Source: Terramyces sp. JEL0728
Lineage: Eukaryota > Chytridiomycota > Chytridiomycetes > Rhizophydiales > Terramycetaceae
DNA: 64,000 bases
Assembly: GCA_027603945.1 (NCBI GenBank)
Contig: JADIIU010000002.1
Span: 186,001 to 250,000 of the forward strand
Direction: 5' to 3'
The translations under genes were made by a program, and so were the position numbers. Position 1 is the stretch's first letter; each line of letters opens with the position of its first letter. The notes below the pieces were generated by a model, which was not told where the DNA came from, searched no databases, and saw only the letters and a list, made by a program, of their open reading frames with translations. Below are positions 22,914 to 34,014 of this stretch, one piece after another.

Positions 22914-24159
22914 ATGTCCAATTTCAAGACGCTTCTTTTCATTGCTCTGAATGGTATCACCTCTGTTTCTGCAACAACAGAATACGAATTGATCCAGACA
23001 AAGAGCTGTTCGTCAAAGAAATACAGCGACCTTCCCAAATGCAGAGCATGTCAAAAAAAGAATGGCGAATTGTGTCGATTCAAGAACTTTAGAAAATTCT
23101 TTCAGTTAAACGGGATGACATGTGGGCCAATCTATCAATCAGCAAGTCCCCCCAAATATAGAACCCCAAACCTCGAATTCATTGCGGATATCATCAATAC
23201 AAGATGGATAAACATGTTGGACAACAATGCCATCTACAGGCAAGAGGAATTCAAGTGCGATTACTGTGCTTTTCCAGTATTTATCTACAGATTTTGCAAA
23301 ATATGTGGGATAATATCTTGTCATTTTTGCCAACTGAAAAACTGCCATTCCGATTACATTACTTGCTCAATGGTTGATTTGGATTATCTTTGCCATCTGA
23401 TAAACGATTCACTACATATTCACAGAGAAATTTGTCAGTGGAACGGCGTTTTAGTGGAGCATACCGATATCTTGTTTCCATCTATTTTGAATATGCTCGA
23501 AAACAAAAGAGTCAATTTGACTGATTGCAAAACCGGATCTAAATTAAAATCGTATTTGGAAGCAGTTGCACTCAACAAACGCGTGTTAAAGTACCGAGAC
23601 TCTTTTGATGGATACAATTACTTGATTGCCAAATTGCCATTGCAAGAACTTTTGGGCTCTAGTCTAGTTAAATCCAATCCTTATGTGGAGTATAGTGGCA
23701 AGTGCGAAGGTGACAGCTGTACCAATTGCTTGACACTTTTGAAAACGGACCAAATGAGTGTTATGGTTGAAGGAGAAGGTATCGTTGAGTGGGATATTTG
23801 GGAACACAGCACTTTAAAACCGGCATTAATGGAAATTACTAGCAAAGATCCATTTATTGAATCAAGTTTGTATTTGGACGAATATTGGAAATCCCGTTTA
23901 CCACCAGCAAAAAGGATTGAGCAGAGAGTTGGAGATATTATGTACCTGCCTGCTGGTACTGTATATCAAACGGTAAACAAATGCTTGGCAAACCAGGTAA
24001 TATAAATTAACAAAGTTGAAGCTGGATTTCTGTTCCTACTACAACTTGAACCAGTGTCTGGAAATTCAAGATGAATATCCAGGAGGGATAAATTTTGATG
24101 TTGTAATGTACAAGTTCATTACTGCAAAGAAAAAGTGCTTACAATTTATTCATGCTTAA
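22914..24159 (+). CDS. KDM3/JMJD1-like zinc-finger plus JmjC protein lacking iron ligands
   Basis: 408 aa; one 19-nt intron (23997..24015). Cysteine-rich N-terminus (CRACQKKNGELCRF, residues 43-56) and a KDM3-type zinc finger CDYCAFPVFIYRFCKICGI (residues 115-133), continuing to C136 and C139. The C-terminus follows the KDM3 JmjC pattern (KDPFIESSLYLDEYW; VGDIMYLPAGTVYQ). Where active KDM3 enzymes have H-x-D before the VMV strand, this protein has T274-L-L276. Where they have His in PAGxPHQ it has Tyr351. All three Fe(II) ligands therefore appear lost. Probably a non-catalytic chromatin protein. The exact start is uncertain; another ATG lies at 22901 in a different frame. Confidence 0.62.
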
Positions 24160-27100
24160 ACAGAGTTTTGTGTTTCGATATAGTTTAATAAAGAGCCGCC
24201 TGCTTTAGTTACTTTTGGTTTCTTGGTGTCTGCTCCGTCTAGTTGTCGTTTAACGGTTGGATTTCCGTATCCTCCACCGCCAGGAGTTTCAATTCTGACT
24301 CTGTCTCCTTTTTGCATGATTGTAGAGTTCTTTCCTCCAAAATTGACTGTAAGTGGACCTTTGGCGGTATTTCGAATCAAATAGTTCATTCCAACAGCAC
24401 CAGAGTTGCCGCCATTCAAACCATACGGGTGGAAAACTCTTCTTTCCGACAGCATTGACAACTGCAGTTCTTCCAAGAATTCAATCTACGTTAGCTATAA
24501 ACCTTCCTCTCGAACTACGCCGTCCCCTCCTTTATACTGTCCCGTTCCACCACTGTTTGGTCTCAAGCTAAATTCCCTCAGAATCACTGGATATCTACGC
24601 TCAAGAATTTCAGGGTCGGTAATTCTAGTATTGGTCATGTGAGTATGAACCCCAGACCTGCCATCCCAAGTTGGGCCAGCTCCTAGCATTAAGCTTTAGT
24701 TACCAGAGCCACCAGCGATTGTTTCATAATAGCCAAATCCTTCGCCGTCTGTAGCTGCATCTTTGCCGAACGTTAGGTTATTGCAACATCCTTGAGACGC
24801 AGAACACGCTCTGAAGGCTTTAAATATCACATCACATAGCCGTTGAGAAGTCAAGACATTACCACCCACAACAGCCGCAGTCTCACTCGGATTCAGGAGA
24901 CAGCCATCTGGAATGACAATTGAAATAGGACCCAAAGCACCTTGGTTCAAAGGCATTTCAAGGTTGATCAGACAGCGCAAACAGTAAATGATAGCAGAAT
25001 AGCAAACGGATTTTGGTGCGTTAGTATTTGCATAGACCTGTGGACCTGTGCCAGTGAAATCAAAGGATGCCGTTCCATTTTCAGGATCAATCCGGACGGT
25101 TAGAGCAATCGGTGTTCCATCATCCATTTGATCAACCGCATGTAATCTATTTCCTAGGGTAGCATGGGTTCTCTTTAATAATTCAGAAACTGCATGGAAT
25201 GCGTTATCTTGAATAAATTTCATATATGCTTGGACTGTTCGTAATCCAAATTCTTTGATTAGGGATTTTACCAGTTGGATGCCACGATTATTTGCAGCTA
25301 CCTGGGCTTTCAAGTCTGATATATTATCCTTGATACATCTGCTTCCAGTACAGCCCTCATATTGCGCAGGATCGTCGACTAGCAGTTTCGTAATTCCGGC
25401 TTCGTCAAAGACACCATCTTTCACTATTTGGAATGACTTGATTGCCGCCCCTTCTTGATACAGCTCCCTTGAATTTGGAGGCATTGAACCTGCCTGCATT
25501 CCTCCAATGTCAGCGTGGTGGCCCCTGGATGCGACAAAGAAAACGATGTTTCCATTGTCGAATACTGGCGTGATAACAGTGATATCAGGAAGATGTGACC
25601 CACCTGCCATCGGATGGTTGGTTAAAAGAACCGTCCCCTCCTTTATCTTATTCTTCAAGTGCTTCATTTGCCACTTTACGGCTTCTTGCATGCTACCCAA
25701 GTGAACAGGTATGTGAGGGGCATTTGCAACCAGACCTCCATCAGGGCCAAACAACGCGCATGAGAAATCCAATCTTTCTTTAATATTAGTAGATATAGAT
25801 GTTTTTTGTAAAGTCCGTCCCATTTGTTCTGGCGTTAAATCAAACTAACCTGCGATACTCATAAACCGGTGGCCAAAGACAGACAGAAATATAGGATCAC
25901 ACACAATTTCATCATCTTGCGTTGATTTTTCCTGTTTTCCCACAAACCCAACCACATGTTCGGAGGTAACAACTGCTTTACAGTTTGGTTCTACTGCAAT
26001 TGTGGATGTATTGTCGAGTATAAGCGCAGGTCCTGATATTTCTGAACCAACAGGAACGTCTTTTAACAAGTAGACCGGGGTATCAATTCTACCCGGCACT
26101 TCCCAATACGCAGAAATGCTATGCGAAGCTGTTGAGAATGATTTTCGCGTAATCTTTTCCAATTCTTGATAAACAGCTGTCCATTTAACGTCTTTACCTG
26201 TAGCAATACTCTTACCAATGCCTCTAATGCGAATATCGTCCACCAAAACGTCTCTGTCTGGTAACGTAAATCCAAATTCTTGTTGATAATTTTCCAAAAA
26301 TATCTTTTCAAATTCCCAGCTGTCTGTAGGTTTCAAGGTCATAATAGCAGTATCAGTGCCTTGATACCGCAAATTTAGATAGATCTCGGTTTCAATTTTG
26401 GTTTCTGGGAATCCTTGTTGCTTCAACTCCTTTCTGCATAGCTTGTCCAAACGATTACAAGTCCCTTTGATATCTTTCATATCAGACTTATGTAATGTGT
26501 GCGCTGCAGGCTCCTGGTGTTCAGTTACTACATCAGCTAGTGCTTGCCCATATGCTGATAAAATTGACGAGTGTCTGTGAATCAGTATGGTGTGAATTCC
26601 CAACGATCTAGCGATTGCAAAGGCGTGCTGTCCCCCGGCACCACCAAAACAAGCCAAAACATGGTCAGAAGCCTTGAACCCCTTTCCTTCAGTTAAAGCT
26701 CTAATTGGACGGCACATTGATTCGTTTGCAACTTTGACAAAGCCATATGCAATTTCGTCCAATGACATTTGTTGAGAGCCATCTTGGTTTCCAAGAAATT
26801 CATTAATGCCAAATGCAATCTTTTCAAATCCTTTTCTAGTAGCTTCGCGATCCAAAGGTTCATTTTCTGATTTTCCAAAGATTTTAGGGAAATGGTCTGG
26901 ATCCAGTCTTCCAAGTTGCAAATTTGCATCAGTAATGGCTAGTGGGCCATTCTTTCTATAGCAAGCTGGTCCGGGATGGGCAGAGGCACTTTCCGGTCTA
27001 TAATTATTTCCTAATTACCCTACTGCAAACATCCCATTTCTAAAGAATAAACGAGAGCCTCCCCCAGCTGCAACAGTGTTAATATCTAATTGCGGAGCCT

Positions 27101-28271
27101 GGATAGGTATTCCTGCGGTAATTGTTTCGAATACGTGTTCAAACGTTCCGCCAAAACGAGAAACATCGGTAGAAGTACCACCCTAACATTAGTTGAAAGT
27201 ACCATATCAAAGCCAATGACTGCCTTTCCATTTTCCTGCCAACTTGTAGTGGCATATCCAACAACCCCTCCTGCCGGACCGCTTAAGATTGCTTTATGTC
27301 CACTGAAATTGAAAGCATCCACCAATCCGCCATCTGATTGCATGAATTCGACTTTAACTTTTTGCTTTTTGTCTGTAGATTCATGGATACCTTTATCAAA
27401 GCCTGAAAAGAACGATTCAAGATAGTTTTGGATACAGGGAGTCAGATATCCATCGGCAGTTGTAGAAGTACCTCTAGGAACCAATTTAATCATTTGAGAC
27501 ACCTTGCTAGAAATAGTAACGTGCTTAAAACCAACAGATTTGCAAAGCTCTTCCAGTTCAGTTTCGTGAGTGGTAAAAGCAAATGCATGCATCAAGCATA
27601 TCGCAACGCTGTCAATTCCAGACGACTTGATTCTTTCTAACTGCGGCCTGATTTTATCCAATTCTGCATTAGCATAGATATACTTGGAGCCTTCAATATG
27701 TGGACCCACTCTCCAGTGATTCCTTTAACGTAACTCTCATCGCCCTCTGGGATCTCTACATTCATTCCTGAAGCGACTGAAGAATAACCAACTAATGTTA
27801 CCCTTTCGTCAATTTCTAGCACACGTTTGTACAAAACATCAGGGGTTGTAATTGACAAATCAAACAAATTAGGTCTTGCTTGATTTCCAATCTTTAAAAT
27901 ATCTCTGAACCCTTTTGTTATCAATAGCGCAGTAGGCTCGCCTTTTCGTTCTAACAGCTGCTGTAAATTCTAGAAATTACCGCGTTGGTTGCGACTGTAG
28001 TCCCCATACGAATCAATTCAAGATTAGAGGTATCGACTGGCTTATCCCTTGGGTGTTTGATTCCAGTAGCTAGTTCCAAGATTCTTCTTATCCCTTCTCT
28101 TGGAGCATCCTTGTAATTGTTTGGATCCACAGATAATAATTTCACTACAATTGTCCTGAATTCCTCTTGTGGTTTTGGAGTGCCCTTTGGATAGATGTGA
28201 TTTGGTACAAACGCTATGCAATCTGTAAAAGTTCCACCTCTGTCAACACAAACCCGAATTTTTGATTGCAT
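24156..28271 (-). CDS. OPLAH: ATP-dependent 5-oxoprolinase (HyuA-HyuB fusion)
   Basis: Hydrolyses 5-oxo-L-proline to glutamate with ATP in the gamma-glutamyl (glutathione) cycle; cytosolic. About 1322 aa. Introns: 27958..27980, 27664..27683, 27183..27202, 26998..27018, 25829..25849, 24683..24703, plus an aberrant junction near 24486..24506. Seen: N-terminal [47 protein letters not shown], the HyuA part to ~residue 750, and the HyuB part ([35 protein letters not shown]) ending with [10 protein letters not shown]. The start ATG at 28271 fits the family. Its stop codon overlaps by two bases the stop of the convergent JmjC-like gene. Confidence 0.92.
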
Positions 28272-28329
28272 TTCGAAACGATAAATTAAAGACACAGCCG
28301 GAAAATAAATATGATGCAAAAGGTTTATT

Positions 28330-29911
28330 TTAAAGTTCTTCGCGCTCAACCTTTTCTTCGGAAGATTCAGAAGATTCGGCGGATTCTCCAGCTTCGGCTA
28401 ACAGCTCACCGTGAACAGCATTCTTGACCAAAAACTCCTTGAAGCTCTCAACAGTACGTTCACCATTGAAAGAAACTCTTTCGTTTGAATTAGCTTTGAA
28501 TAAAATAATTGTTGGGAACCCTTGAATGTCAACTGGGACATCATTGGCAGTAGCATCACATTTAGCAATAACAATATCTGAGGTCTTTTTGGAAATGTCA
28601 GTACCCAATTCTTCCCACTTTGGAGCTAATTGTTTACAGTGTCCACACCATGCTAAATTAAAACAATTCTTACGTGCATAGAATTCGATCAAGACATCTT
28701 TCTTTTCATCAAGGACGATGGATTTGAATGATTTTCCGACAACAACCTTGACTGACTCATCGTTAGTTTCTGGGATTTCTTCGGATTTGAGGGTTGGTTT
28801 CAATGATCCTGTGGATTAGCCAAAAAGTACCAGAAGCGAATCCATCAACAAGCTTCTTGATTTCAGAGGCTTCGAGAGCTTTGGTTTGGTCATATGGGAA
28901 CTTTTCGTTCTTGACAGTGTCGTGGAGAGCAAATGCTGGCCATTCCCCTTGTTTAAGTCCAACATTGTCAGCATGAGCCCCATACAAGTTTGCGTCCAAG
29001 TAGACAAAGTTGATTTTGCCTTTTTGGCTTTTGGCAACAGCTTCAAATGCTGGGCCATGTTCAGCCTTTTGTTCTGGAGTAGCGTAGAAGAAGTAACCCA
29101 TTGGTAATCCCATAGACATGTATTTCTCATAGTTTTGCGGACCAATATCATCCATAACTGGAGTTGCGCTGACCTTGACGAATTCGGACAAAGCTTCCTT
29201 TTCATATTTACCATCGAAAGTGTTTTTTCCTTCATCGAATTTCTTGTATAATACAACCGCTGGGGCAACAACTTCTTTAGCTTTGATTAATTTTTCAGAG
29301 GTAGTAGCTGCAAAGATGTAATCGTCTCTAAGAGCAGAAGCGACCTTGTCAAATACTTGGCGCTCTTTGCTTCCTTCAGCAAAGAAGCCAACAACGACAA
29401 CCTTGTTATCTTCAGTTAAAGCTTCAAGATCTTTCTTGGCGCTCAATTCAGATACTGCAGGCAGCAGCTGTTTCTTCATTGTTTCGACGATTGAAGTAGA
29501 AGTACGTTGGCCTTTGTAGTCAGATGTAGCACCATCTCTGAAAATTTTAAGGGTTGGGAATCCTTGAACTCCATATTCTTCACAAGTGACCTTTTCGACG
29601 GTACAATCAACTTTGGCAAGTGCGACCTTCTCAAGCAATTCAGTTGCAGCCCTTTCGTATTCCGGTTTCAATCTACGTCAACGAATGATTACTGTTTGCA
29701 ATGTCCACACCATGGGGCATAGAATTCAATCAAGGAGAGAGGGTTTTCTGTGATAAAGGTCTTGAAGCTGGAGTCGGTAAGGACAACTACGTCGCTTGGT
29801 TCATCAGAGTGATCGTGGTCATGATCGTGATCGTCATGTCCTGCATCTACATTAATCAAATCTATTACGAGCAGCGGCAAATGCAGCAAGGGCGAAGAGT
29901 GAGAACTTCAT
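28330..29911 (-). CDS. protein disulfide isomerase (two CGHC thioredoxin domains)
   Basis: ER oxidoreductase, 498 aa. Four introns: 29847..29868, 29673..29692, 28809..28830, 28653..28673. The signal peptide [14 protein letters not shown] is split by the first intron. Next comes a striking His/Asp run ([13 protein letters not shown]), then the first thioredoxin domain with APWCGHCK, two inactive middle domains, and a second active site restored to [11 protein letters not shown] when the 21-nt intron 28653..28673 is removed. That intron has no stop, so an unspliced model would wrongly insert seven residues into the active site. The C-terminal REEL is a plausible variant ER-retention signal. Confidence 0.93.
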
Positions 29912-30228
29912 GGTGAAAAAGGAGTCAGTGTTGCTGGGTTTTATGTCATTTGGTGGAGAGGTAGCAAGATTTGATTGGTCAACGTATGTGGCTGAAAACT
30001 TGAAGAATTCTGCTTTGAGGCGAATTGCATTTAGTCATTGCATGAATCTATTTGCAGCGTATTTAGCAAGGAAAGCATCTGGTATAATGATGCGCCATGA
30101 GTAATGGCGGAATGCAAGTGCAGTGCACGTGTACCGGCCAGTATGAGGTTGCATCCGCTTCCCTGACGAAATCAACAATTCCGCAACTTTGCAATGGCCA
30201 GAAATATAGCTCGAGTAATTTTCCTTCA
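29912..30228. other. divergent PDI/GPx promoter region
   Basis: 317 bp between opposite start codons. Short open frames here (29910..30104 plus; 30035..30229 minus) show no recognisable protein features. No repeats or RNA genes seen. Confidence 0.5.
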
Positions 30229-30779
30229 ATGCTGCGCAGATTTTCCTCTGCGAAAAAAATGTCTGAAATATACAACTTTAAACTCAAGGATCTATTCCAA
30301 AAAGACTATGATCTCTCGGGCATAAAGAACAAGGTAGTAGTAATCTTCAATACAGCTTCCAAATGTGGGTTCACGCCCCAGCTGGAAGATTTTGAAAAGC
30401 TGTACAAAAAGCACAAGGATAGTGGATTTGAAATCCTCGCATTCCCATGCAATCAAGTAATTCGGTCTGATACAGTTTGCCAATCAAGAACCGGGCGACG
30501 CCGAAGATATCATTGAAGTTTGCGAACGCAATTATGGTGTCACCTTTCCTGTGATGGAAAAGATTGATGTAAATGGAGACAATGCACATCCGCTATATGA
30601 ATATCTAAAAAAAGAAAAGCCTGGAATTATGGGGTTGAAGAGGATCAAGTGGAGTACGTCTAATTAATGCAGATTTTGAAAAGTTTTTGATTGACAAGCA
30701 AGGGAATGTTGTAAATCGATATTCCTCAATGGTAAAGCCATTCGATATCGAACCGGATATTTTGAAACTTTTGGAATGA
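30229..30779 (+). CDS. glutathione peroxidase-like thiol peroxidase
   Basis: Cys-type GPx (no selenocysteine): TASKCGFTPQ holds the peroxidatic Cys, FPCNQF the second Cys, and the Trp of the catalytic triad is in MGLKRIKWN. Two 19-nt introns, 30457..30475 and 30654..30672. From the ATG at 30229 the product is 170 aa and begins MLRRFSSAKKM, which resembles a short mitochondrial presequence. From the ATG at 30259 (MSEIYNF) it is 160 aa and the usual cytosolic length. Fungal enzymes of this type normally use thioredoxin to reduce peroxides. No AATAAA at the stop (TGA). Confidence 0.88.
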
Positions 30780-30845
30780 ATTATTCAGATTCTCGCCACT
30801 GATCGATTAAATTTAAAGGTCCAGGAAGATATTAATGAAACATGT

Positions 30846-32000
30846 TTATTTCTTTGATTTCTTCTTTCTGTATTCAGAGGCTAAAAGGTCAACAATTTCT
30901 TGTTCCTTTACAGAAATCTCGGAAACGATGCTTTCATCATCCCAAGTGCCAGAAAGCTTAATTGGGCCGTTTGGCATCAATAAGATGGTGAATACAACGT
31001 GCGCAACATGAGCATCTGGCTTTTCCAATACAACTTCGTATCCGTTGACAAGTCGGTGAGTATTGCATTCAATGATACCCATACGTGCCTTCTTTTCGTC
31101 TTCCAATTGTCTGAGAGAGAATGCCATAGTTCCACAGTTCTTTTGGATTTGTGAAAAGATTTGTCTGGCAGTGTTCATCTTTAATTGGTAAACAGCATCT
31201 GCATTGCGCTTGAAAACGGTAGTACGAACATTTCCTGGCTTTGGCTTACCGTCACCAGTTGAGATTAAGAGGTCAACAGAGTATACTTCTCCTTGTTCAA
31301 AGGTATGGGTTTCAATTTCCTTTCTTTGTTGTTCAGATGGGTTCAAGACAATTTGTTTTGGTCCATCAAGTACGTTTTTCAAGACCTGGTGGGTAAGGAA
31401 CCCTTGATTAATATCTGGCTACCTTCAACAGCCTTGCATCCAAATTCAGCAGCAATCTTGTCAATTACTTCGGTGACCTGGTAGTTGGTGTTTCCAGGTT
31501 TAATCAAACGGATGGCAGCTTCAGCACAAGTGGCAGCAGCTTTGATCACATCTGCTTTCTTTCCAGTAGCCGGTGCTGCCTTGGAAGCTCCAACTACCAC
31601 TGTTTGTGCGGCTTGAGATACGTATCCGTCAACATGTGCTCCCAATTCAATTCTAACAACGTCGCCAGCTTTCAAAGTGAGGGCGGCTTCTGGGTCAGAA
31701 TCTAATGGAGATAAATGGCAAACGTATTCATTTGGAGATACACATGTTGGGAATGCGATTCCCTTTTGAACTTTGTTTTTGTTGTAAACTGTCTTTGCGA
31801 TCTTTTCAATGGTTTCGTCGCCTAATTTGCATAGGTCAAGTACTTTTGATCCTGCTTTGACTGCATCAACCACTGCTTTCATTGCACCTAAGATTAATAT
31901 CAGATCTACGAGTAGTGATGTCTCCAGCAACTTGGTACTTGGTGATATTTACTGGTGAGAGCTCGTTTTCATTAACTTCAACTTCTTCCTTGTCTGTCAT
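30846..32000 (-). CDS. PA2G4: PA2G4/EBP1-like (methionine aminopeptidase-fold protein)
   Basis: 370 aa; introns 31888..31909 and 31403..31422. The first-exon start MTDKEEVEVNENELSPVNITKYQVAGDI is read up to the first intron. Conserved family blocks: VLDLCKLGDETIEKIAKTVY, KGIAFPTCVSPNEYVCHLSP, ELGAHVDGYVSQAAQT, DVIKAAATCAEAAIRLIKPG, EDEKKARMGIIEC. The C-terminus is Lys-rich (KKKSKK). The pita-bread fold is retained but the metal ligands of active MetAP are not evident, as in Ebp1/PA2G4 and fungal homologs that bind ribosomes and pre-60S particles. AATAAA overlaps the stop. Confidence 0.86.
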
Positions 32001-32159
32001 TTGGGAAAAAAATTTCTTAGGGCTAACAAAGGGCTGGTGAATTGGCATACATTGGGAGAGAAGAAATGACTCACCACACGATAGTCTACCTATCAATCGA
32101 GCCAGGAAATACGAGGAAGAATCATACACGATATATTTCTTGTCAATTATCGTTCTTTA

Positions 32160-32819
32160 TTACAAAAGTTCAACGGTCTTGATGGTGGCCCTTAGCTGGG
32201 CTTCAAATCTTTCGTAAAACGAGTGTGCTGCATAGTAAAATGGAGCATCTATATCAACACCATTTGCCTGGATTAATTCGTTTGTACCACAGAGGTCTCG
32301 AAATAAGCAAGATTGTGGTTTCTTGCAAAATCTTCCGCTTCTGCTTTAGAAACGGCCCTTCTGTGAGTTTGATCAATCTTTGTCCCAACTAGTATCCCTT
32401 TGCAGTGTTTCAATGTCTTTATGTGCTTTAGAATTGTCAACCATTTTGATAGGGACTTGAATGACTCTGCTTGAGTCGTGTCAAACACAAGGATAAACGC
32501 TGTTGCTCCCTTGCACTGCCGTTAATGTTTCTTACATATTTCGGAGCATATTCCTGAAATACGTCGTTTCCTCCAATATCATGAACATACAATTCCACAG
32601 TAACATTTGTATCTTTGTGAGTAAATAGGAACCTGGAATATTGACAGCCTTGATTGAAATTTCAGAGTGTAAAGTCATGTTGTAGGTCTGCGGAGGCTGC
32701 TGGCTACTGTGAAAAGAAGAAACAAGACAAGTCTTTCCAACCGCTGCATTTCCTTTTATTATCGGCTGAATACCTAGAATGAGAGTTTTGTTGCGCAGAA
32801 CCAATCCAGTGTTTTCCAT
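32160..32819 (-). CDS. IFT27: IFT27/RABL4-like small GTPase (intraflagellar transport)
   Basis: 192 aa; four introns (32753..32773, 32613..32632, 32516..32535, 32268..32287). After splicing: P-loop GNAAVGKTCL, switch region NIPDTNVTVELYVHDIGGND (the DTxG-like switch II, here DIGG), NKxD-type VGTKID, then ETSV. The IFT27-specific tail NGVDIDAPFYYAAHSFYE is present. IFT27 is a Rab-like subunit of IFT-B that pairs with IFT25 and links to BBSome export. It is a strong indicator that the organism builds a flagellum. AATAAA overlaps the stop. Its start is 27 bp from that of the divergent TPR gene. Confidence 0.82.
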
Positions 32820-32846
32820 CTGAACGCGTTGTTTTTGTTGACAAAA

Positions 32847-33231
32847 ATGGCTGCTGTTGACGCATCACAGACAACAGGCTGTGAAGAATGGCTATTACTG
32901 CGAGTTGGATCGGTACCAAGAAACTCTTTAGGCTGGTTTAGATGCGGAGTTGGTTTCTACAACAAAAAGGAATTTACAAAAGCAATCCAGTGTTTTGAAA
33001 AGAGTGTTCAGATGGATCCACTAAATGTTCTTGTTATTAATCCTAGTACAATGCGTATCAAATTATGGCTCGAGCCTGTATAGCTGTCAACAGTAAGTTT
33101 TACTAATGGCAGGAAAGGATGATGCCATCAACGCGCTCAAACAGTCTGTTGCCCTGGATAATCCATCAGATTGGTACCTTAATTCTCAAGATAGGCAATT
33201 ATTAATAGAACTAACTTCAAATAAGGAATAA
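32847..33231 (+). CDS. short TPR-repeat protein
   Basis: 114 aa after removal of two 20-nt introns (33027..33046, 33093..33112). It contains about two tetratricopeptide repeats: GWFRCGVGFYNKKEFTKAIQ, CFEKSVQMDPLN, then YNAYQIMARACIAVNRKDDA and INALKQSVALD. No other domain. Family not recognised; it could be a fragment-like small TPR adaptor. Head-to-head with IFT27, sharing a 27-bp intergenic region, so co-expression with cilium genes is possible. Stop TAA lies in AATAAA (33227..33232). Confidence 0.62.
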
Positions 33232-33256
33232 AACTGGTTATTTAATATGTTACAAT

Positions 33257-33996
33257 CTATCTTTTCCAAGGATTTTCTGGTTTGCGCATCACAATGTCTG
33301 GGTTGAACTGCGAATTATAATATCCCGAGTCGGCTGTGTGTCTATTATGATTTGGGTTCAGGTGTTGCCGAGTTCTTATCCGCTCTGCTTCCTCTCGTTC
33401 AAGCCGCTCTTGTCTCATTTGCTCAACAGTCTTTTTTTGTACAGATTTCTAATCAATTACAAAATACCTTTTCTTTCCGAATAATTTTGCCGAGCAACTT
33501 TATTGGATCCTCTCTTTCCTTTCTCCTTTTCTCTGATTTTTCCCTTCTTTTCCTTGAATCAGTGATAATGTACATTTTCGCAGGATCTGCAGCCTTTTCC
33601 CTCAATTCCTTTCCATAGTCCTTTTCTGCATACCAGGGGGTATCCTTCTTTCCATCTCTTGTCTCTCCCAAGAACCAGGTACTGAATGTAAGCACAAAAT
33701 TACTGTTTGTCTTCTTTTACTTTTTGATCCAGCTGCTTATCATCTATCGCTTTTTCAAAACCATGCAGCTTCTCCTCCTCCTCAAACAAATGTACTCGTT
33801 GCACCTTTTCTTCAGTTCTCAGTCCTGCATTGTCTCGAAGTAGCTTTTTCTTTGCTTCCTGGTCTGCTTTGAGAATTCTATCCTGTCTCAACTGTTCCTC
33901 TTCAGCCGCCTTCTTTTCGTCGGCCTTCACTTTGTTGATGTTATCCTTGGAATATACATGCCAGCTTTTGTGGTGTGAGATATTTAATTTTCCCAT
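33257..33996 (-). CDS. LENG1: LENG1-like protein (CIR N-terminal domain)
   Basis: 232 aa; two introns (33682..33703, 33449..33467). N-terminal CIR-N type motif HHKSWHVYSKDNINKVKADE, highly charged helical middle, then TPWYAEKDYGKELREKAADP, and a C-terminus YYNSQFNPDIVMRKPENPW typical of LENG1 proteins. These are nuclear proteins of poorly known function associated with splicing and transcription complexes. Divergent from PRP6 with only 18 bp between the two start codons, so the pair probably shares one bidirectional promoter. Confidence 0.75.
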
Positions 33997-34014
33997 ATTT
34001 TTTGATCAGTTAGA

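Noticed and set aside
29910..30104. Open frame between PDI and GPx.
   Set aside because: No domain, overlaps the PDI start and promoter; frames on both strands here are mutually antisense.
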